Shown: positions 37,437 through 51,341, counted from the stretch's first letter. The stretch: DNA of 64,000 nucleotides from Chenggangzhangella methanolivorans (GCF_019797865.1 NZ_CP081869.1:806001-870000); one strand, 5' to 3'. Numbers and translations are program-made. The notes: generated by a model not told the origin, from the sequence alone.

Positions 37437-38905
37437 GCGGCGTCCCCCAACTTTGCGAGCGTCTCGCGAACCACCTCGTGGTCGGAGAACGGCAATGTCC
37501 GATCGCCCACGATCTGGCCGGTTTCGTGACCCTTGCCCGCGATCACCACCACGTCGCCGGCTTTCGCCTCGCCGACCGCGGTCTCGATCGCGGTCCGGCG
37601 ATCGCCGATTTCACGCGCCTGCGGAGCCGCGGCGAGGATCGCGGCGCGGATCTTCGCGGGCTCTTCGGAGCGCGGATTGTCGTCGGTGACGACGACGTCG
37701 TCGGCGCCGGCCGCCGCCGCCTCGCCCATCATCGGGCGCTTGCCCGGATCCCGGTCGCCGCCGGCGCCGAAGACCGCGACGAGGCGTCCAGCGGCGAAGG
37801 GACGAAGGGCCGCGAGCACCGAGGCGAGAGCGTCGGGCTTGTGGGCGTAATCGACGAAGACCGCGGCGCCCGAAGGCGTTTCGCCCACGAGCTCCAGTCG
37901 GCCGGGCACGCCTTCAAGCCGTTCGAGGCCGGCGAGAGCGACGTCCTGGTCGACTCCGGTCGCGATGGCGAGGCCTGCGGCCACGAGCGCGTTCTCGGCC
38001 TGGAAGTCGCCTGCGAGCGGCAGACGGACCTCGCGCAGGCCGGCGGGCGTGTCGAGCGAAAGGATTTGGGCGAGGCCGTCGCGGCGCACGTCCGTCAGCC
38101 GGAAGGTCTCGCCTTTGCGGCCGAGCGTGAAGAGGCCCTGCCCCCTCGCCTTCGCGGCGTCGATGAAGGCCGGGGCGTCGGAGGAGTCCGCCCACACCAC
38201 AGCTGTCCCATCCTTGGGAAGCAGTTCGGTGAAGAGCCGAAGCTTGGCGTCGCGGTAGTGCTCGACCGTCGGATGATAGTCCATGTGGTCGCGTGAGAGA
38301 TTGGTGAAAGCCGCGGCGTTAAGGTTAACGCCATGCAGTCTTTTCTGGTCGAGGCCGTGGCTCGAGGCCTCCATCGCGAGATGGGTCACCCCCTCCTCCG
38401 CGAGGCCGTCGAGCGTGCGATGGAGCGAAACCGGATCGGGCGTCGTCAGCGATCCGTAGGTCGCCCCGGAGGGCTTGGTCACGCCGATCGTGCCGAGGCT
38501 TGCGGCGGCGTGGCCGGCATGGCTCCAGATCTGGCGGAGAAACGTGACGGTCGAGCTCTTGCCGCTCGTGCCGGTGACGGCCGCGATCTGCTCCGGCTGG
38601 CGCGGATAGAGCCGCGCCGCCGCCTTCGCCAGCGCAAGCCGGCCGTCGGCGACCCGCACCACGGGAACCGGCGCGTCGACCGGCGCTTCGGACACCACCG
38701 CGGCCGCGCCCTTCTCCAGCGCCTGCGCCACGAAGCGCGCGCCGTCGGTCTTGGCGCCTGCGAGCGCGGCGAACGCGAAGCCGGGCTCCACCGCCCGGCT
38801 GTCGGCCGTCAGCCCCGCGATCGCGGTCGCCGCGACGTCGGGCGCGAGCCCTTCGTCGGGAAACAGCGCGCCGAGAGTTCTGGCCGGAGCCTTCAGGTCG
38901 CTCAC
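37433..38905 (-). CDS. murE: UDP-MurNAc-L-Ala-D-Glu--meso-diaminopimelate ligase
   Basis: A 490-residue Mur ligase. The ATP loop is A-V-T-G-T-S-G-K-S-S-T-V-T; then G-S-L-T-T-P-D-P-V-S-L-H, M-E-A-S-S-H-G-L-D-Q-K-R, F-T-N-L-S-R-D-H-M-D-Y-H, and F-V-D-Y-A-H-K-P-D-A. The D-D-N-P-R-S-E motif shows specificity for meso-diaminopimelate rather than lysine, as expected for a Gram-negative. The frame is intact. It starts four bases inside the ftsI stop and overlaps murF in the same way. Confidence 0.98.
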   Translation of the reverse strand: MSDLKAPARTLGALFPDEGLAPDVAATAIAGLTADSRAVEPGFAFAALAGAKTDGARFVAQALEKGAAAVVSEAPVDAPVPVVRVADGRLALAKAAARLYPRQPEQIAAVTGTSGKSSTVTFLRQIWSHAGHAAASLGTIGVTKPSGATYGSLTTPDPVSLHRTLDGLAEEGVTHLAMEASSHGLDQKRLHGVNLNAAAFTNLSRDHMDYHPTVEHYRDAKLRLFTELLPKDGTAVVWADSSDAPAFIDAAKARGQGLFTLGRKGETFRLTDVRRDGLAQILSLDTPAGLREVRLPLAGDFQAENALVAAGLAIATGVDQDVALAGLERLEGVPGRLELVGETPSGAAVFVDYAHKPDALASVLAALRPFAAGRLVAVFGAGGDRDPGKRPMMGEAAAAGADDVVVTDDNPRSEEPAKIRAAILAAAPQAREIGDRRTAIETAVGEAKAGDVVVIAGKGHETGQIVGDRTLPFSDHEVVRETLAKLGDAA

Positions 38906-40728
38906 TCCTGAACCGAGCCCGTCGGGATGCCGCCGAGCAGCGCCGTCGCGGTCGGGGCCTCGTAATCAGGCTCGACGTTGAGCAGCGGCGCGATGCGCTC
39001 GACCATCCTGCCGCCGACCGGAACGACGTTCCAGCCGGAGGTGGCGAAACCGTGGGTCTCGGGCAGCGCCTTCGGCTCGTCGAGCACGGCGAGCAGCATG
39101 TAGCGCGGCTTGTCCATCGGGAACACGGCGGTGAAGGCGGTCAGGTTCTTGGTCTTCGAGTAACGGCCGCCGATGACCTTCTCGGCCGTGCCGGTCTTGC
39201 CGCCGACGCGGTAGCCCGGAATGTCGGCCTTCTTGGCCGAGCCCTTCTCGGCGTTGAGGCGCATCAGGTAGCGCATCTGGACCGAGGTCTGGTCGCGCAG
39301 CACCTTGGTCGAGACGGCGCGCGCCTCCTCGGCGGTGCGCTGCAGGAAGGTCGGCTTCATCAGCCAGCCGCCGTTGACGAGCGCCGAGACGCCCATCACC
39401 GACTGGATCGGCGCGATCGCGACGCCATGGCCGAACGAGATGGTGATGGTGTTGAGCTCGCCCCAGCGGGCCGGCACCAGCGGACGGGCGCTTTCCGGCA
39501 GCTCCGTCTGGAGACGGTCGAGCTGGCCCATCTTCTTCAGAAACGCCTTGTGCGCCTCGACGCCCATGGTCAGCGCGATGCGCGCCGTGCCGATGTTGGA
39601 CGAGTGGATGAACACCTCCGGCACCGTCAGCACCCGACGCTGCGGATGGAAGTCGTGGATCTTGAACCGGCCGTACTGCAGCGGCGCGCGGGCGTCGAAG
39701 CGGCTCTGGAGGCTGACCTTGCCGCTGTCCAGCCCCATGGCGATGGTCAGCGCCTTCATAGTCGAGCCCATCTCGAACACGCCGGTGTTGACGCGGTTGA
39801 TGGCTTCCGGCTTCAGCGCGTCGGAGGGAATGTTCGGATCGTAGTCCGGCAACGAGACGAGGCTGACGATCTCGCCGGTGTCGACGTCGGCGATGGCGGC
39901 CGACGCCGCGATCGCCTTGAACTTCTTCATGCCCTCGGCGAGCTCGTCGCGCACCGCGTGCTGGACCTTGAGGTCGAGCGCCATGCGGATGGGCGCCATG
40001 CGGCCGCCCTTTCCGGCCTCGAGCGCCGCGGCGCGGGTGAGGCCGGACGTGTCGAGATACTTCTCGATGCCCGCGATGCCCTTGTTGTCGATGTCGGCGA
40101 AGCCGAGCACATGGGCGACCTGGGTGCCGTTCGGATAGACGCGCTTGTTCTCCTGCACGAAGGCGACGCCCGGAATGCCGAGGCGGAACACTTTCACCTG
40201 GTCGCGCGGAGAGATCTCGCGCTTCAGCCAGACGAAGCCCTTCTTGGTGGAGAGCTTGGCGCGAAGATCCTTGGCGTTGAGGTCGGGGAGCGCCTGGCTG
40301 AGCAGGTCCACCGCCTCGTCGACGTCGATGATGTTCTTCGGCTCGGCGTAGAGCGACGACACCTTCACGTCGGTCGCGAGCACGGTGCCGTTGCGGTCGA
40401 CGATGTCGGGCCGCTGGATGGCGGCGACGGTCTGGGCGACCCGCTCGATCTCGTCGATGTTCGGCGCGACGGCGTACTGGACGAGGCGGCCGACGATCAG
40501 CGCGTAGATCACGCCGAAGCCGATGGCCGCAAGCCGAAGCCGCCCCGAGGTGAGGCCGAGGCCCTCGCCCGAACCGATCAGCAGCCGCACGGCGCGTCGG
40601 AACATGCGCCAGCCGAACTTCGTCGCGGTCCAGAGGCCGCGCGCGCTCGCGCCGGCGCCGCGCCCGAGCGCCGCGCCCGCGATCGCGCCGTTGCGGAAGG
40701 CGCCGTCGATCACCGCCTGCCCGTTCAT
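38902..40728 (-). CDS. ftsI: Septal penicillin-binding protein FtsI (PBP3)
   Basis: A 608-residue class B transpeptidase of the divisome. A cytosolic N-terminus of about 70 residues leads to one membrane helix ([17 protein letters not shown]). A pedestal domain starts with [15 protein letters not shown]. The transpeptidase triad is complete: nucleophile Ser in [11 protein letters not shown] in I-H-S-S-N-I-G-T, and K-T-G-T in G-G-K-T-G-T-A-E-K. The ATG at 40728 overlaps the ftsL stop (ATGA). Intact. Confidence 0.97.
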   Translation of the reverse strand: MNGQAVIDGAFRNGAIAGAALGRGAGASARGLWTATKFGWRMFRRAVRLLIGSGEGLGLTSGRLRLAAIGFGVIYALIVGRLVQYAVAPNIDEIERVAQTVAAIQRPDIVDRNGTVLATDVKVSSLYAEPKNIIDVDEAVDLLSQALPDLNAKDLRAKLSTKKGFVWLKREISPRDQVKVFRLGIPGVAFVQENKRVYPNGTQVAHVLGFADIDNKGIAGIEKYLDTSGLTRAAALEAGKGGRMAPIRMALDLKVQHAVRDELAEGMKKFKAIAASAAIADVDTGEIVSLVSLPDYDPNIPSDALKPEAINRVNTGVFEMGSTMKALTIAMGLDSGKVSLQSRFDARAPLQYGRFKIHDFHPQRRVLTVPEVFIHSSNIGTARIALTMGVEAHKAFLKKMGQLDRLQTELPESARPLVPARWGELNTITISFGHGVAIAPIQSVMGVSALVNGGWLMKPTFLQRTAEEARAVSTKVLRDQTSVQMRYLMRLNAEKGSAKKADIPGYRVGGKTGTAEKVIGGRYSKTKNLTAFTAVFPMDKPRYMLLAVLDEPKALPETHGFATSGWNVVPVGGRMVERIAPLLNVEPDYEAPTATALLGGIPTGSVQE

Positions 40729-41280
40729 CGCACGACGCCAATCTTTCTGAGGAAATCGGTCAGGTTCGCAGGCTGCGCGGGCCGCGGGGCGGGCGCGACC
40801 TGCATCGGCTGCGGCGCGGGCCGCGTCGCCGGCGCCTTGAGCTGGGACACGGGCTTCACGGCGATCGTCGCCTTTTTGGCGGGCGGAGCCGGTTTCTTCA
40901 CGGCGGTCGGGGTCGACGGCTCCTTGTCGATCACGAGGCTGGCGTCCTGGCCCATCAAGCCGAGCGCCTCGAGCTTCTTGCCGATCTCGTCGACCGGCAG
41001 GCCGCCCGGGCAACGAGGCGAGATGCAAGGTCTGCTCGCGCGTCAGCGGCTTCAGATCGAGATGCTGTTCGGTCAGCGCCTGGACGCGGTCGAGCCGCGC
41101 GAGGAACGCCCATTCGGCCTTCAGCACCGCGACGGAGTCGACCTCCTGGGTGATCTGGCGCTTGAGCTTGGCGACCTCTTCGGAGTGGCGCGTCGCCTCA
41201 TATTTGATGCGGTAGACGTAGACCGCCGAGCCGACCAGCGACAGCACGGCAACGACATTGACGATGCGGGCGATCTTCAC
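40725..41280 (-). CDS. ftsL: Cell division protein FtsL, frame broken
   Basis: Small bitopic divisome protein, about 184 residues after repair. N-terminal membrane helix ([18 protein letters not shown]) followed by a coiled coil ([17 protein letters not shown]). The conserved [11 protein letters not shown] segment comes next, then a long Pro/Ala/Lys-rich tail ending [11 protein letters not shown]. One extra base in the CCCGGG at 41005-41010 fuses the first half to the ftsI frame; removing it gives [16 protein letters not shown]. Starts four bases inside rsmH. Confidence 0.9.
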
Positions 41281-42283
41281 GACGCGCCTCCGGGAAGGCC
41301 TTGCAGCGGCAGGCGCGGCACGCCGAACGCGAACGGATCGCCGCCGCGGGCGGGCGCCTCGGTGCGGCGGGCGGCGCGCAGGCGCGCGGAACGGGCGCGG
41401 GCGTTGGTCTTGGTTTCGGCGTCGCCGGGCTTGGCGGCCCCGCGTGAAATCGCCTCGAAGGTCGCGGGCGGCACGATCGCCTGCGGCATGTGGCGCGACC
41501 CGCCCGCCTGGGTGCGGGTGCGGTCGGCGAGGAACGTTTTCACGATCCGGTCCTCGAGCGAATGGAACGACACGACGACAAGGCGCCCGCCCGGCTTCAG
41601 GCGCTTCTCGGCGGCGAAAAGCGCACGGCCGAGCTCGCCGAGCTCGTCGTTCACCGCGATGCGCAGCGCCTGGAAGGTGCGCGTCGCCGGCGAGATGCCG
41701 TCGTTCCAGCTTCCGAGCACGCGTTCGCAGATCGCGGCGAGCTGGGCCGTGGTCTCGATCGGCGCCTTCTCGCGCTCGGCCACGATCGCGCGGGCGATCG
41801 CGCCGGCGCGGCGCTCCTCGCCGAGCGTGCGGAGCACCGCGGCGAGCTCCTTCTCTTCGAGATCGGCGACAAGATCGGCGGCGCTCGGGCCTTCGCCGCC
41901 CATGCGCATGTCGAGCGGGCCCTCGAAGCGGAACGAGAAGCCGCGCGCAGCCTGGTCGAGCTGCATGGACGAGACGCCGACGTCGAGCACGAGACCGTCG
42001 AGCGCCTCGACGCCGAGCTGGTCGAGGGCTGCGGAGAGGTTCGAGAAGCGCTCCTCGACGAGCGTGAGGCGCCCCTTCGAGGCCGCGACGAGGTCGTAGC
42101 CGCCGGCGATCGCGGTCGGGTCGCGGTCGAGCGCGACGACGTCCCGCGCCCGTCCTCGAGGATCGCGCGCGTGTAGCCGCCGGCCCCGAACGTGCCGTCG
42201 AGAATGATCTCTCCGGGCTTGGGATCGAGCGCGGCGATCACCTCCTCGAGCATGACCGGCAGGTGACGGGCGTCGGCGCTCAT
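41277..42283 (-). CDS. rsmH: 16S rRNA (cytosine(1402)-N4)-methyltransferase RsmH, frame broken
   Basis: SAM-dependent enzyme, about 335 residues. The N-terminus [13 protein letters not shown] and the SAM motif [14 protein letters not shown] are in one frame. The rest ([40 protein letters not shown]) is in another. One base is missing in the CCC at 42149-42151 (plus strand); with it the join reads [14 protein letters not shown]. Second gene of the cluster, overlapping mraZ and ftsL by four bases each. Confidence 0.96.
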
Positions 42284-42747
42284 GTCGAGGCCTCCGGAGC
42301 GCCGGGGCGCGCGAGCCGCGACTTCAGCGCCCTCGCGTCCGCGCGCGCGGTCGCAAGATGCGCCCGGAAGCGCTCCGGCTCCCAGATCTGGAACTTCGAG
42401 CCCTGGCCGACGAAGGTCACGGCGTCCGAAATGCCCGCATAGGCCTTGAGGCTCTCGGTGAGGATGACTCTGCCCTCGGAATCGATCTTGAGGATTTCGC
42501 TGACGCCGAGCAGCGCCGTCGACAGGCTGTCGCGCTCGGTCGAATAAGGCGGCAGGGCGTCCAGCAGCCTGTCGATCTCCGACAGGAGCGCCTCGCCCCC
42601 GGCGTCGAGCGCCTCGAGGTCCAGCGACGGATGGACGTAAAGCCCCGGAATGGCGTCCTGCGTCAGGATCGCCCGGAACGGCGCCGGGATCGACACCCGC
42701 CCCTTCGCGTCGATCTTCGTCGACAGGTTGGACAGGAAGCGATCCAT
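42280..42747 (-). CDS. mraZ: Transcriptional regulator MraZ
   Basis: A 155-residue protein with two AbrB-like SpoVT domains. The first has [22 protein letters not shown], the second [15 protein letters not shown]. MraZ forms a ring that binds TGGGN repeats upstream of its own gene and represses the dcw cluster. It is the first gene of the cluster here. Three TGGGN boxes at exact 10-bp spacing lie about 180 bp upstream. Intact. Confidence 0.96.
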   Translation of the reverse strand: MDRFLSNLSTKIDAKGRVSIPAPFRAILTQDAIPGLYVHPSLDLEALDAGGEALLSEIDRLLDALPPYSTERDSLSTALLGVSEILKIDSEGRVILTESLKAYAGISDAVTFVGQGSKFQIWEPERFRAHLATARADARALKSRLARPGAPEAST

Positions 42748-42923
42748 GCCCCGACGGCCCGTTTCCCCATGGCGACGGCGTCAAACCGCCGATCGACCGA
42801 TCCCCAGCGTTGAACCGCCCGCACCGCGCGCACGACCGCGCGTCCGCAGCCTCCACGGCCGCGGACGAAACAGCCGACGCTTCCCTGAAGGGAGCGTCCG
42901 CACGCCGTTTCGACGGGATAGCT

Positions 42924-42948
42924 TGGGATATCATGGGCCCCTATGGGC
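42924..42948 (+). promoter_or_regulatory. Candidate MraZ operator: three TGGGN boxes, 10-bp phased
   Basis: TGGGA at 42924, TGGGC at 42934 and TGGGC at 42944, each exactly 10 bp apart. MraZ is known to bind TGGGN direct repeats with 5-nt spacers upstream of mraZ. They lie on the strand opposite to mraZ, about 180 bp before its start. The rest of 42748-43122 shows no gene. Confidence 0.55.
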
Positions 42949-43122
42949 GTCAACGAAATGGCCAGTCGGGCCGGCGCGGCTCGGCCCAGGACGCGAGACC
43001 TGTTCAAGGGCCGGGTCGCGACCGGCGCGCGACGACCAACTAGAGCTTTATTAGGGTTAAGAAGGCGTTTCCGACGCCGTCGACGGCGCCCCGACGCGGC
43101 CCCATAGGCGGCGGCGCGGCGA

Positions 43123-43154
43123 CGGGTTGTCCACAAGAGCCTGTGGACAACCCG
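43123..43154. promoter_or_regulatory. Inverted pair of DnaA-box-like sites
   Basis: CGGGTTGTCCACA (43123-43135) and TGTGGACAACCCG (43142-43154) are perfect 13-bp inverted arms around a 6-nt centre. Each arm contains TTGTCCACA, one base from the DnaA box TTATCCACA. There is no T run next to it, so a terminator role is unlikely. It lies between rnpB and mraZ, about 375 bp upstream of the dcw cluster. Confidence 0.6.
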
Positions 43155-43172
43155 GCCATGACGGCGCGCTTG

Positions 43173-43590
<418 letters not shown>

Positions 43591-43647
43591 CCCTTGTGGG
43601 ACGGCCGGCCGGAGCGCGTCAAGCGGCGAAGGGAAAGCAGCTTGCGA

Positions 43648-44499
43648 TCAGCTCGCCGACGCCATGTAGCGGCGCACCTTCGCGCAGTAGACCGCGCCGG
43701 CGCGCGTCACGCCCTTCACGGCGTGTCCGCCCTGATACTTCGAGACCGCCGCGCAGGTGTTTCCGCCGGCCTTGCGAACGGCTTCGGCGAGATAGCGCAT
43801 GCCGTATCGAAGGTTGGCGGACGGCTCGTAGAGCGCCTGCCGGCTGCCGCGGAAGCCCATGCCGCGCGCCGTCTGGTAGCTGAGCTGCATCAGGCCGATG
43901 TAACCGCCCTTGCCGGTGGCGCGCGGCTGGTACATCGACTCGACCTTCACCACCGCATGGCCGAGCGCCGGCTCACCCCGGCGGTCTTCGCCGCGGCCGT
44001 CACCATTCCCTGGATCGAGCCCGTGGGCGCATTGGTCGCGAGATCGCCGGCAGGCTTCTCGATCTGCTCGACCGGCACCTCGCGGGTGAGCGCGACCGTG
44101 TTGGTTTTGCGCGCAAGCCGGCGGGCCGACGCTTCGCGGACTCGGGCGCGGGCCTCGGCGCGCGCCTGCTTCGTCCGGCTCACGAGGCGCGGCTGCGCGC
44201 CGGCCGTCTTCGAAGCGACGGCCTTGGGAGCCGGGGCCTGCGGCTGGGCAGGCGCAGAGCCTGCGTTGCGGGCCGAGGTGAAGGCGGCGGCGCCGCGCGA
44301 AGCGGCGGATGGAACGGCGGCGGCGTTGGCCGCGTTAACCTGCCGTTCAGACTTTTCGTCTGGGCCGCAGTCGAGGCGACGCGGGCTTGAGATTTTCCGG
44401 AGAACTGAGAACCCCGGCAAGATGTCTTGAGTTCGGCGAAGCTTCCGCCGAGGCGACGGTCGCCGCTAGCAGAGCGACGACGATCGTCGATTTACGCAT
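43648..44499 (-). CDS. Lytic transglycosylase (SLT domain), two frame breaks
   Basis: Periplasmic peptidoglycan-cleaving enzyme of about 283 residues. The start at 44499 gives a signal peptide (M-R-K-S-T-I-V-V-A-L-L-A-A-T-V-A-S-A). A long Ala/Lys/Arg-rich linker follows, then the SLT domain: V-V-K-V-E-S-M-Y-Q-P-R-A-T-G-K-G-G-Y-I-G-L-M-Q-L with the catalytic Glu in K-V-E-S. N-L-R-Y-G-M-R-Y-L and A-V-S-K-Y-Q-G-G-H close the domain. Break one: an extra base in GGG 44362-44364 (plus). Break two: a missing G at 43970-43971; repairing it gives G-V-S-P-A-L-G-H-A-V-V-K-V-E-S. It lies between rnpB and the amidase gene. Confidence 0.85.
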
Positions 44500-44618
44500 G
44501 TCCACACTCCCGATGCGTTACGCAACGGCAGGTCTTAGGCGTGAGAAAAAAGACCTCCGATCGACCATGATCAGGCTGTCGTCAGGCCGTCATATGGCGA
44601 GACTTCGGCGGCGGCCCC

Positions 44619-45362
44619 TCAGACGGACGGCGAGGCCGCCAGCAGGTTGCGCAACGTGTCGACGGTCGAGAAGTCGGCGACGCCGTCGACGAGTTCCTGA
44701 CGGAAATGCCGCTGGAACGCCCGCACCACATCCTCGGTCGCGGCGCTGTAGCGGCCGTCGATCTCGATCCCGTAACCGTAGAGGCTGAGCAGCGTCTGCA
44801 GATGCTCGACCGGTTCGCCCTCCTCGCCGGGAGCCAGGCGCGCGCCCTCCCGATCGGCGTCGGCGCGACCCAGTGGCCGACGTTTTCGGCGGCAAGCCGG
44901 TACCACGGAAATTTCTCGCCCGGGTCCTGTTTGCGGCGCGGCGCGACGTCGGAATGAGCGAGCACCCGCTGAGGTTGAATACCTCGTCGTGCGCAAATGT
45001 CGCGGGAGAGCGCGATCACCGCCGCGACCTGCGCGTCGGGAAAATCGCGGTAGCCGTGTTCGTGGCCCGGATTGACGATCTCGACGCCGATCGAGCCGGA
45101 ATTCACGTCGGTCTCGCCGTCCCAGCTCGACAGGCCCGCGTGCCAGGCGCGGCGCTCTTCGGGGACAAGCTGGAGGATCTCCCCGTCCTCGAGGACGACG
45201 TAAGGCAGGAAACCTCGCCTCGGTCAGCTGCTCGACCGCGGCTTCGGCGGACGTCATGCCCGTGTAGTGCAGGAGCAGGATGTCGGCCTCGCGCCCGTCG
45301 CGCCGCTCGTCGTGATTGGCGGCGGGGATGATCTTCGAGACCAGCGCGCTGTCCGGCCTCAT
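44619..45362 (-). CDS. N-acetylmuramoyl-L-alanine amidase, AmpD type, with peptidoglycan-binding domain; frame broken
   Basis: About 250 residues. Amidase_2 domain with the zinc His in L-L-L-H-Y-T-G-M-T, then R-A-W-H-A-G-L-S-S-W, S-I-G-V-E-I-V-N-P-G-H-E, and the second zinc site A-H-S-D-V-A-P-R-R-K-Q-D-P-G-E-K-F-P-W. A C-terminal peptidoglycan-binding domain follows (L-Q-T-L-L-S-L-Y-G-Y-G-I-E-I-D-G-R-Y-S-A-A-T). Three single-base losses fit: two near 45207-45218 (restoring R-V-S-C-P-Y-V-V-L-E-D-G) and one near 44843-44845 (restoring P-I-G-E-G-A-R-L-A-P-G-E-E-G). No signal peptide is visible, which suits cytosolic muropeptide recycling. The start overlaps djlA by four bases. Confidence 0.88.
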   Translation of the reverse strand: MRPDSALVSKIIPAANHDERRDGREADILLLHYTGMTSAEAAVEQLTEARFPALRRPRGRGDPPACPRRAPRLARGPVELGRRDRREFRLDRRRDRQSGPRTRLPRFSRRAGRGGDRALPRHLRTTRYSTSAGARSFRRRAAPQTGPGREISVVPACRRKRRPLGRADADREGARLAPGEEGEPVEHLQTLLSLYGYGIEIDGRYSAATEDVVRAFQRHFRQELVDGVADFSTVDTLRNLLAASPSV

Positions 45363-46096
45363 GTCAGAGCCCGCTCGGCGCGGATCGCGTCCCAGGCGGC
45401 GTTGATGGCCGCGAGCTTCGAGGTCGCGACGCGGATCGCCTCCGGCGGCAGGCCGCGGGCGAGCGCCCGGTCCGGGTGATTTTCGGCCACGAGCGCGCGG
45501 TGGCGACGCTTGAGCTCGTCGTCGGACGCCGAAGGCTCCGCGCCGAGGATTTCGTAAGGGTCGTCCTCGGGCAACCGCACATAGCGTCCGAACGCGCGCC
45601 GCACGCTGGCGCGATCGAGCGAAAAGATCTCGGCGACCTGCATCAGGTAGTTGACCTCGGCCTCATGGATCGCCCCGTCGGCGGCGGCGATGTGGCGAGG
45701 CTGTGCAGCACGTCTTCGAGCGTGGCGGGCTCGCCCTCGAACAGATCGTGCAATTGTTTGGCGTAGGACTCGAACCCGGCGACATCGTAGGTCGCGCGGT
45801 CAAAGACCTCCTGGACCTCCGCCAGGTCGTCAGGCTTGATCTCGAACACCTTTCGGAACGCTTCGACCTCGACCGGCGCGACGACGCCGTCGGACTTCGC
45901 CATCTTGGCCGAGAGCGCGATGACGCCGATGGTGAAGGCGAGGCTTCTCGCGTCGCGGTCCTCGGCCTCCGCGACTGCCGGGGTCGGTCTCACGGTCGAC
46001 GAGCAGATGGCCGGCGATCACGCCCGCGATCGCGCCGAGCGGCCCGCCCAGCATGAAGCCGCCCGCAGCTCCTCCGAGCTTTCCCCAGAACGCCAT
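45359..46096 (-). CDS. djlA: DjlA-like membrane co-chaperone (TerB and J domains), two frame breaks
   Basis: About 246 residues. A short Gly-rich N-terminal membrane stretch (W-G-K-L-G-G-A-A-G-G-F-M-L-G-G-P-L-G-A-I-A-G) is followed by a TerB-like helical domain (I-A-L-S-A-K-M-A-K-S-D-G-V-V...). A C-terminal J domain carries the H-P-D motif (E-N-H-P-D-R-A). Break one near 45978-45983 (an extra base) restores D-R-E-T-D-P-A-V-A-E. Break two near 45694 (a missing base) restores S-L-A-H-I-A-A-A-D-G-A-I-H-E-A-E. It stimulates DnaK at the membrane in other bacteria. Overlaps the amidase start. Confidence 0.88.
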
Positions 46097-46172
46097 TGGT
46101 CTTCCGCTCCCGGATTCGCTTGGCGCCAAGTTAGCGCAGCCGGAGTGTGCATTGCGACTGGCGCAACGCCGC

Positions 46173-46328
46173 GGAGGCCAACTGCGTGCTTCGAGACGCC
46201 GGCCCTTTTGCCGGCTCCTCAGCATGAGAGAGGTTGAGTAGGCTTCTCGCCGCTTCTATCACCCTCCCACCTTCCTCATGGCTCGAGGAGGTCGCGTCAG
46301 CGGCCGTCTCGAAGCACGCAGCCGAGTT
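46173..46328. repeat. F2 palindromic element before the oxoprolinase gene
   Basis: Outer arms GCCAACTGCGTGCTTCGAGA and CGTCTCGAAGCACGCAG; inner arms GGCTCCTCAGCATGAG and CTCATGGCTCGAGGAG. The right outer arm ends two bases before the start codon at 46331, so the ribosome site of that gene must lie within the element. Confidence 0.8.
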
Positions 46329-46330
46329 CC

Positions 46331-50104
<3,774 letters not shown>

Positions 50105-50112
50105 CGCCCATC

Positions 50113-50974
50113 ATGAGCGCACGTCGACCGATCCCGATCGAGCGGGGGCACGCTGAAGCCCGTCACCGTCTCGAAAATCCGCGCGGCCAAGGGCAAGGAG
50201 CCCCTGGTCTGCCTCACCGCCTACACGACGCCGATCGCCCAGGCGCTCGACCAGTCGTGCGACCTGCTGCTCGTCGGCGACAGCCTCGGCATGGTGGTGT
50301 ACGGGCTCGAAAGCACCATTCCGGTCACCCTCGAGATGATGATCGCGCACGGCGCGGCGGTGTCGCGCGGCGCGAAGCACGCGCTCGTCGTCGTCGACCT
50401 GCCGTTCGGCTCTTATCAGGAGAGCCCGGCGCAGGCGTTCCGCTCCGCCGCGCGCATCCTGGCCGAAACGGGCTGCGACGCCGTCAAGCTCGAGGGCGGC
50501 GCGGTGATGGCCGAGACCATCGAGTTCCTGACCGCGCGCGGCGTGCCGGTGCTCGCCCATATCGGCCTGCAGCCGCAATCGGTGAACGCGCTCGGCGGCT
50601 ATGCGGCGCGCGGCAAGCAGGCGGCCGAGGCCGAGGCGATCGTCGCCGACGCCCGCGCGGTCGCCGACGCCGGCGCCTTCGCGGTGGTGGTAGAGGGCGT
50701 CGTCGCGCCGCTCGCCGCCCGCATCACCTCGACGATCCGGGTTCCGACGATCGGGATCGGCGCATCGGCCGAATGCGACGGCCAGATTCTCGTCACCGAC
50801 GACATGATGGGCATGACGTTCGGCCATGTGCCGAAATTCGTGCGCCGCTACGCCGACGTCGGCGCCGCCGTCAAGGCCGCGGCGGAAGCCTATGCGGAGG
50901 ACGTGCGCGCAAGGCGCTTCCCGGCGGAAGAGCACCTCTACGGCGCGACCGGGCCGAAGATCGCGGCGGGATAG
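50113..50974 (+). CDS. panB: 3-methyl-2-oxobutanoate hydroxymethyltransferase, frame broken near the start
   Basis: About 286 residues; transfers a hydroxymethyl group to 2-oxoisovalerate to form ketopantoate, the first step to pantothenate and CoA. The (beta-alpha)8 barrel shows V-C-L-T-A-Y-T-T-P, the metal Asp in [33 protein letters not shown], and [12 protein letters not shown]. The ATG at 50113 is out of frame with the body; removing one G from the GGGGG at 50144-50148 gives [15 protein letters not shown]. Eight bases separate it from the oxoprolinase stop. No panC is nearby. Confidence 0.94.
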
Positions 50975-51341
50975 CTTACTCTGGAGGAAGTCCGCTTACG
51001 CCTGCGGCGATATGGGCGCCGGCGTCCATGCTTTGGTGGGAGCACGCGAAGGATTTCGAGTTGGCTGAAACCGCTCGCCGTCCTCCCGACGCGATAGAAA
51101 ATCTGATGAGAAGCTCTTCGCCGAGCACCGGCTGCGAGCTTGACGTGTATGGACCGAAGGCCCGGACGAAACTCCGATCTATCGATCGAAGATGGCCGGC
51201 CGGATCTTCCGCAGCCAGCGCAACCGCTTTCTTCAAAAGATCCGCGTAGATGCGCGCTTGAGCGTCGCCAAAAAGACCGAGGCTTTGATCAAGGATATCG
51301 TCGATGTCGCGTCTGGCGCGTTCCGAATAAGCGACCTTCAC
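50938..51341 (-). CDS. parE: ParE-like toxin, probable frame break
   Basis: A RelE/ParE-family toxin of the ParD gene just upstream. The first part, [12 protein letters not shown], is typical. After about residue 57 the annotated frame loses similarity, while the next frame reads [39 protein letters not shown]. This is the expected ParE core and end. A missing base near 51178-51184 explains it, but real decay cannot be excluded. In the repaired frame the stop is at 50938, so the tail overlaps the end of panB on the other strand. ParE toxins poison gyrase or act as related inhibitors. Confidence 0.7.

Noticed and set aside
38902-41280. A single 792-residue FtsL-FtsI fusion protein
   Set aside because: The continuous frame arises because one extra base in the CCCGGG at 41005-41010 throws ftsL into the ftsI frame. 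The correct ftsL ending and its ATGA overlap with ftsI are visible in the other frame.
39052-42099. A 1,015-codon open frame on the plus strand across ftsI, ftsL and rsmH
   Set aside because: Same explanation: high-GC antisense shadow of conserved division genes.
43123-43154. A replication origin at the DnaA-box-like palindrome
   Set aside because: Only two boxes, no AT-rich unwinding region, and no dnaA, hemE, parAB or gyrB nearby. A regulatory role is more plausible.
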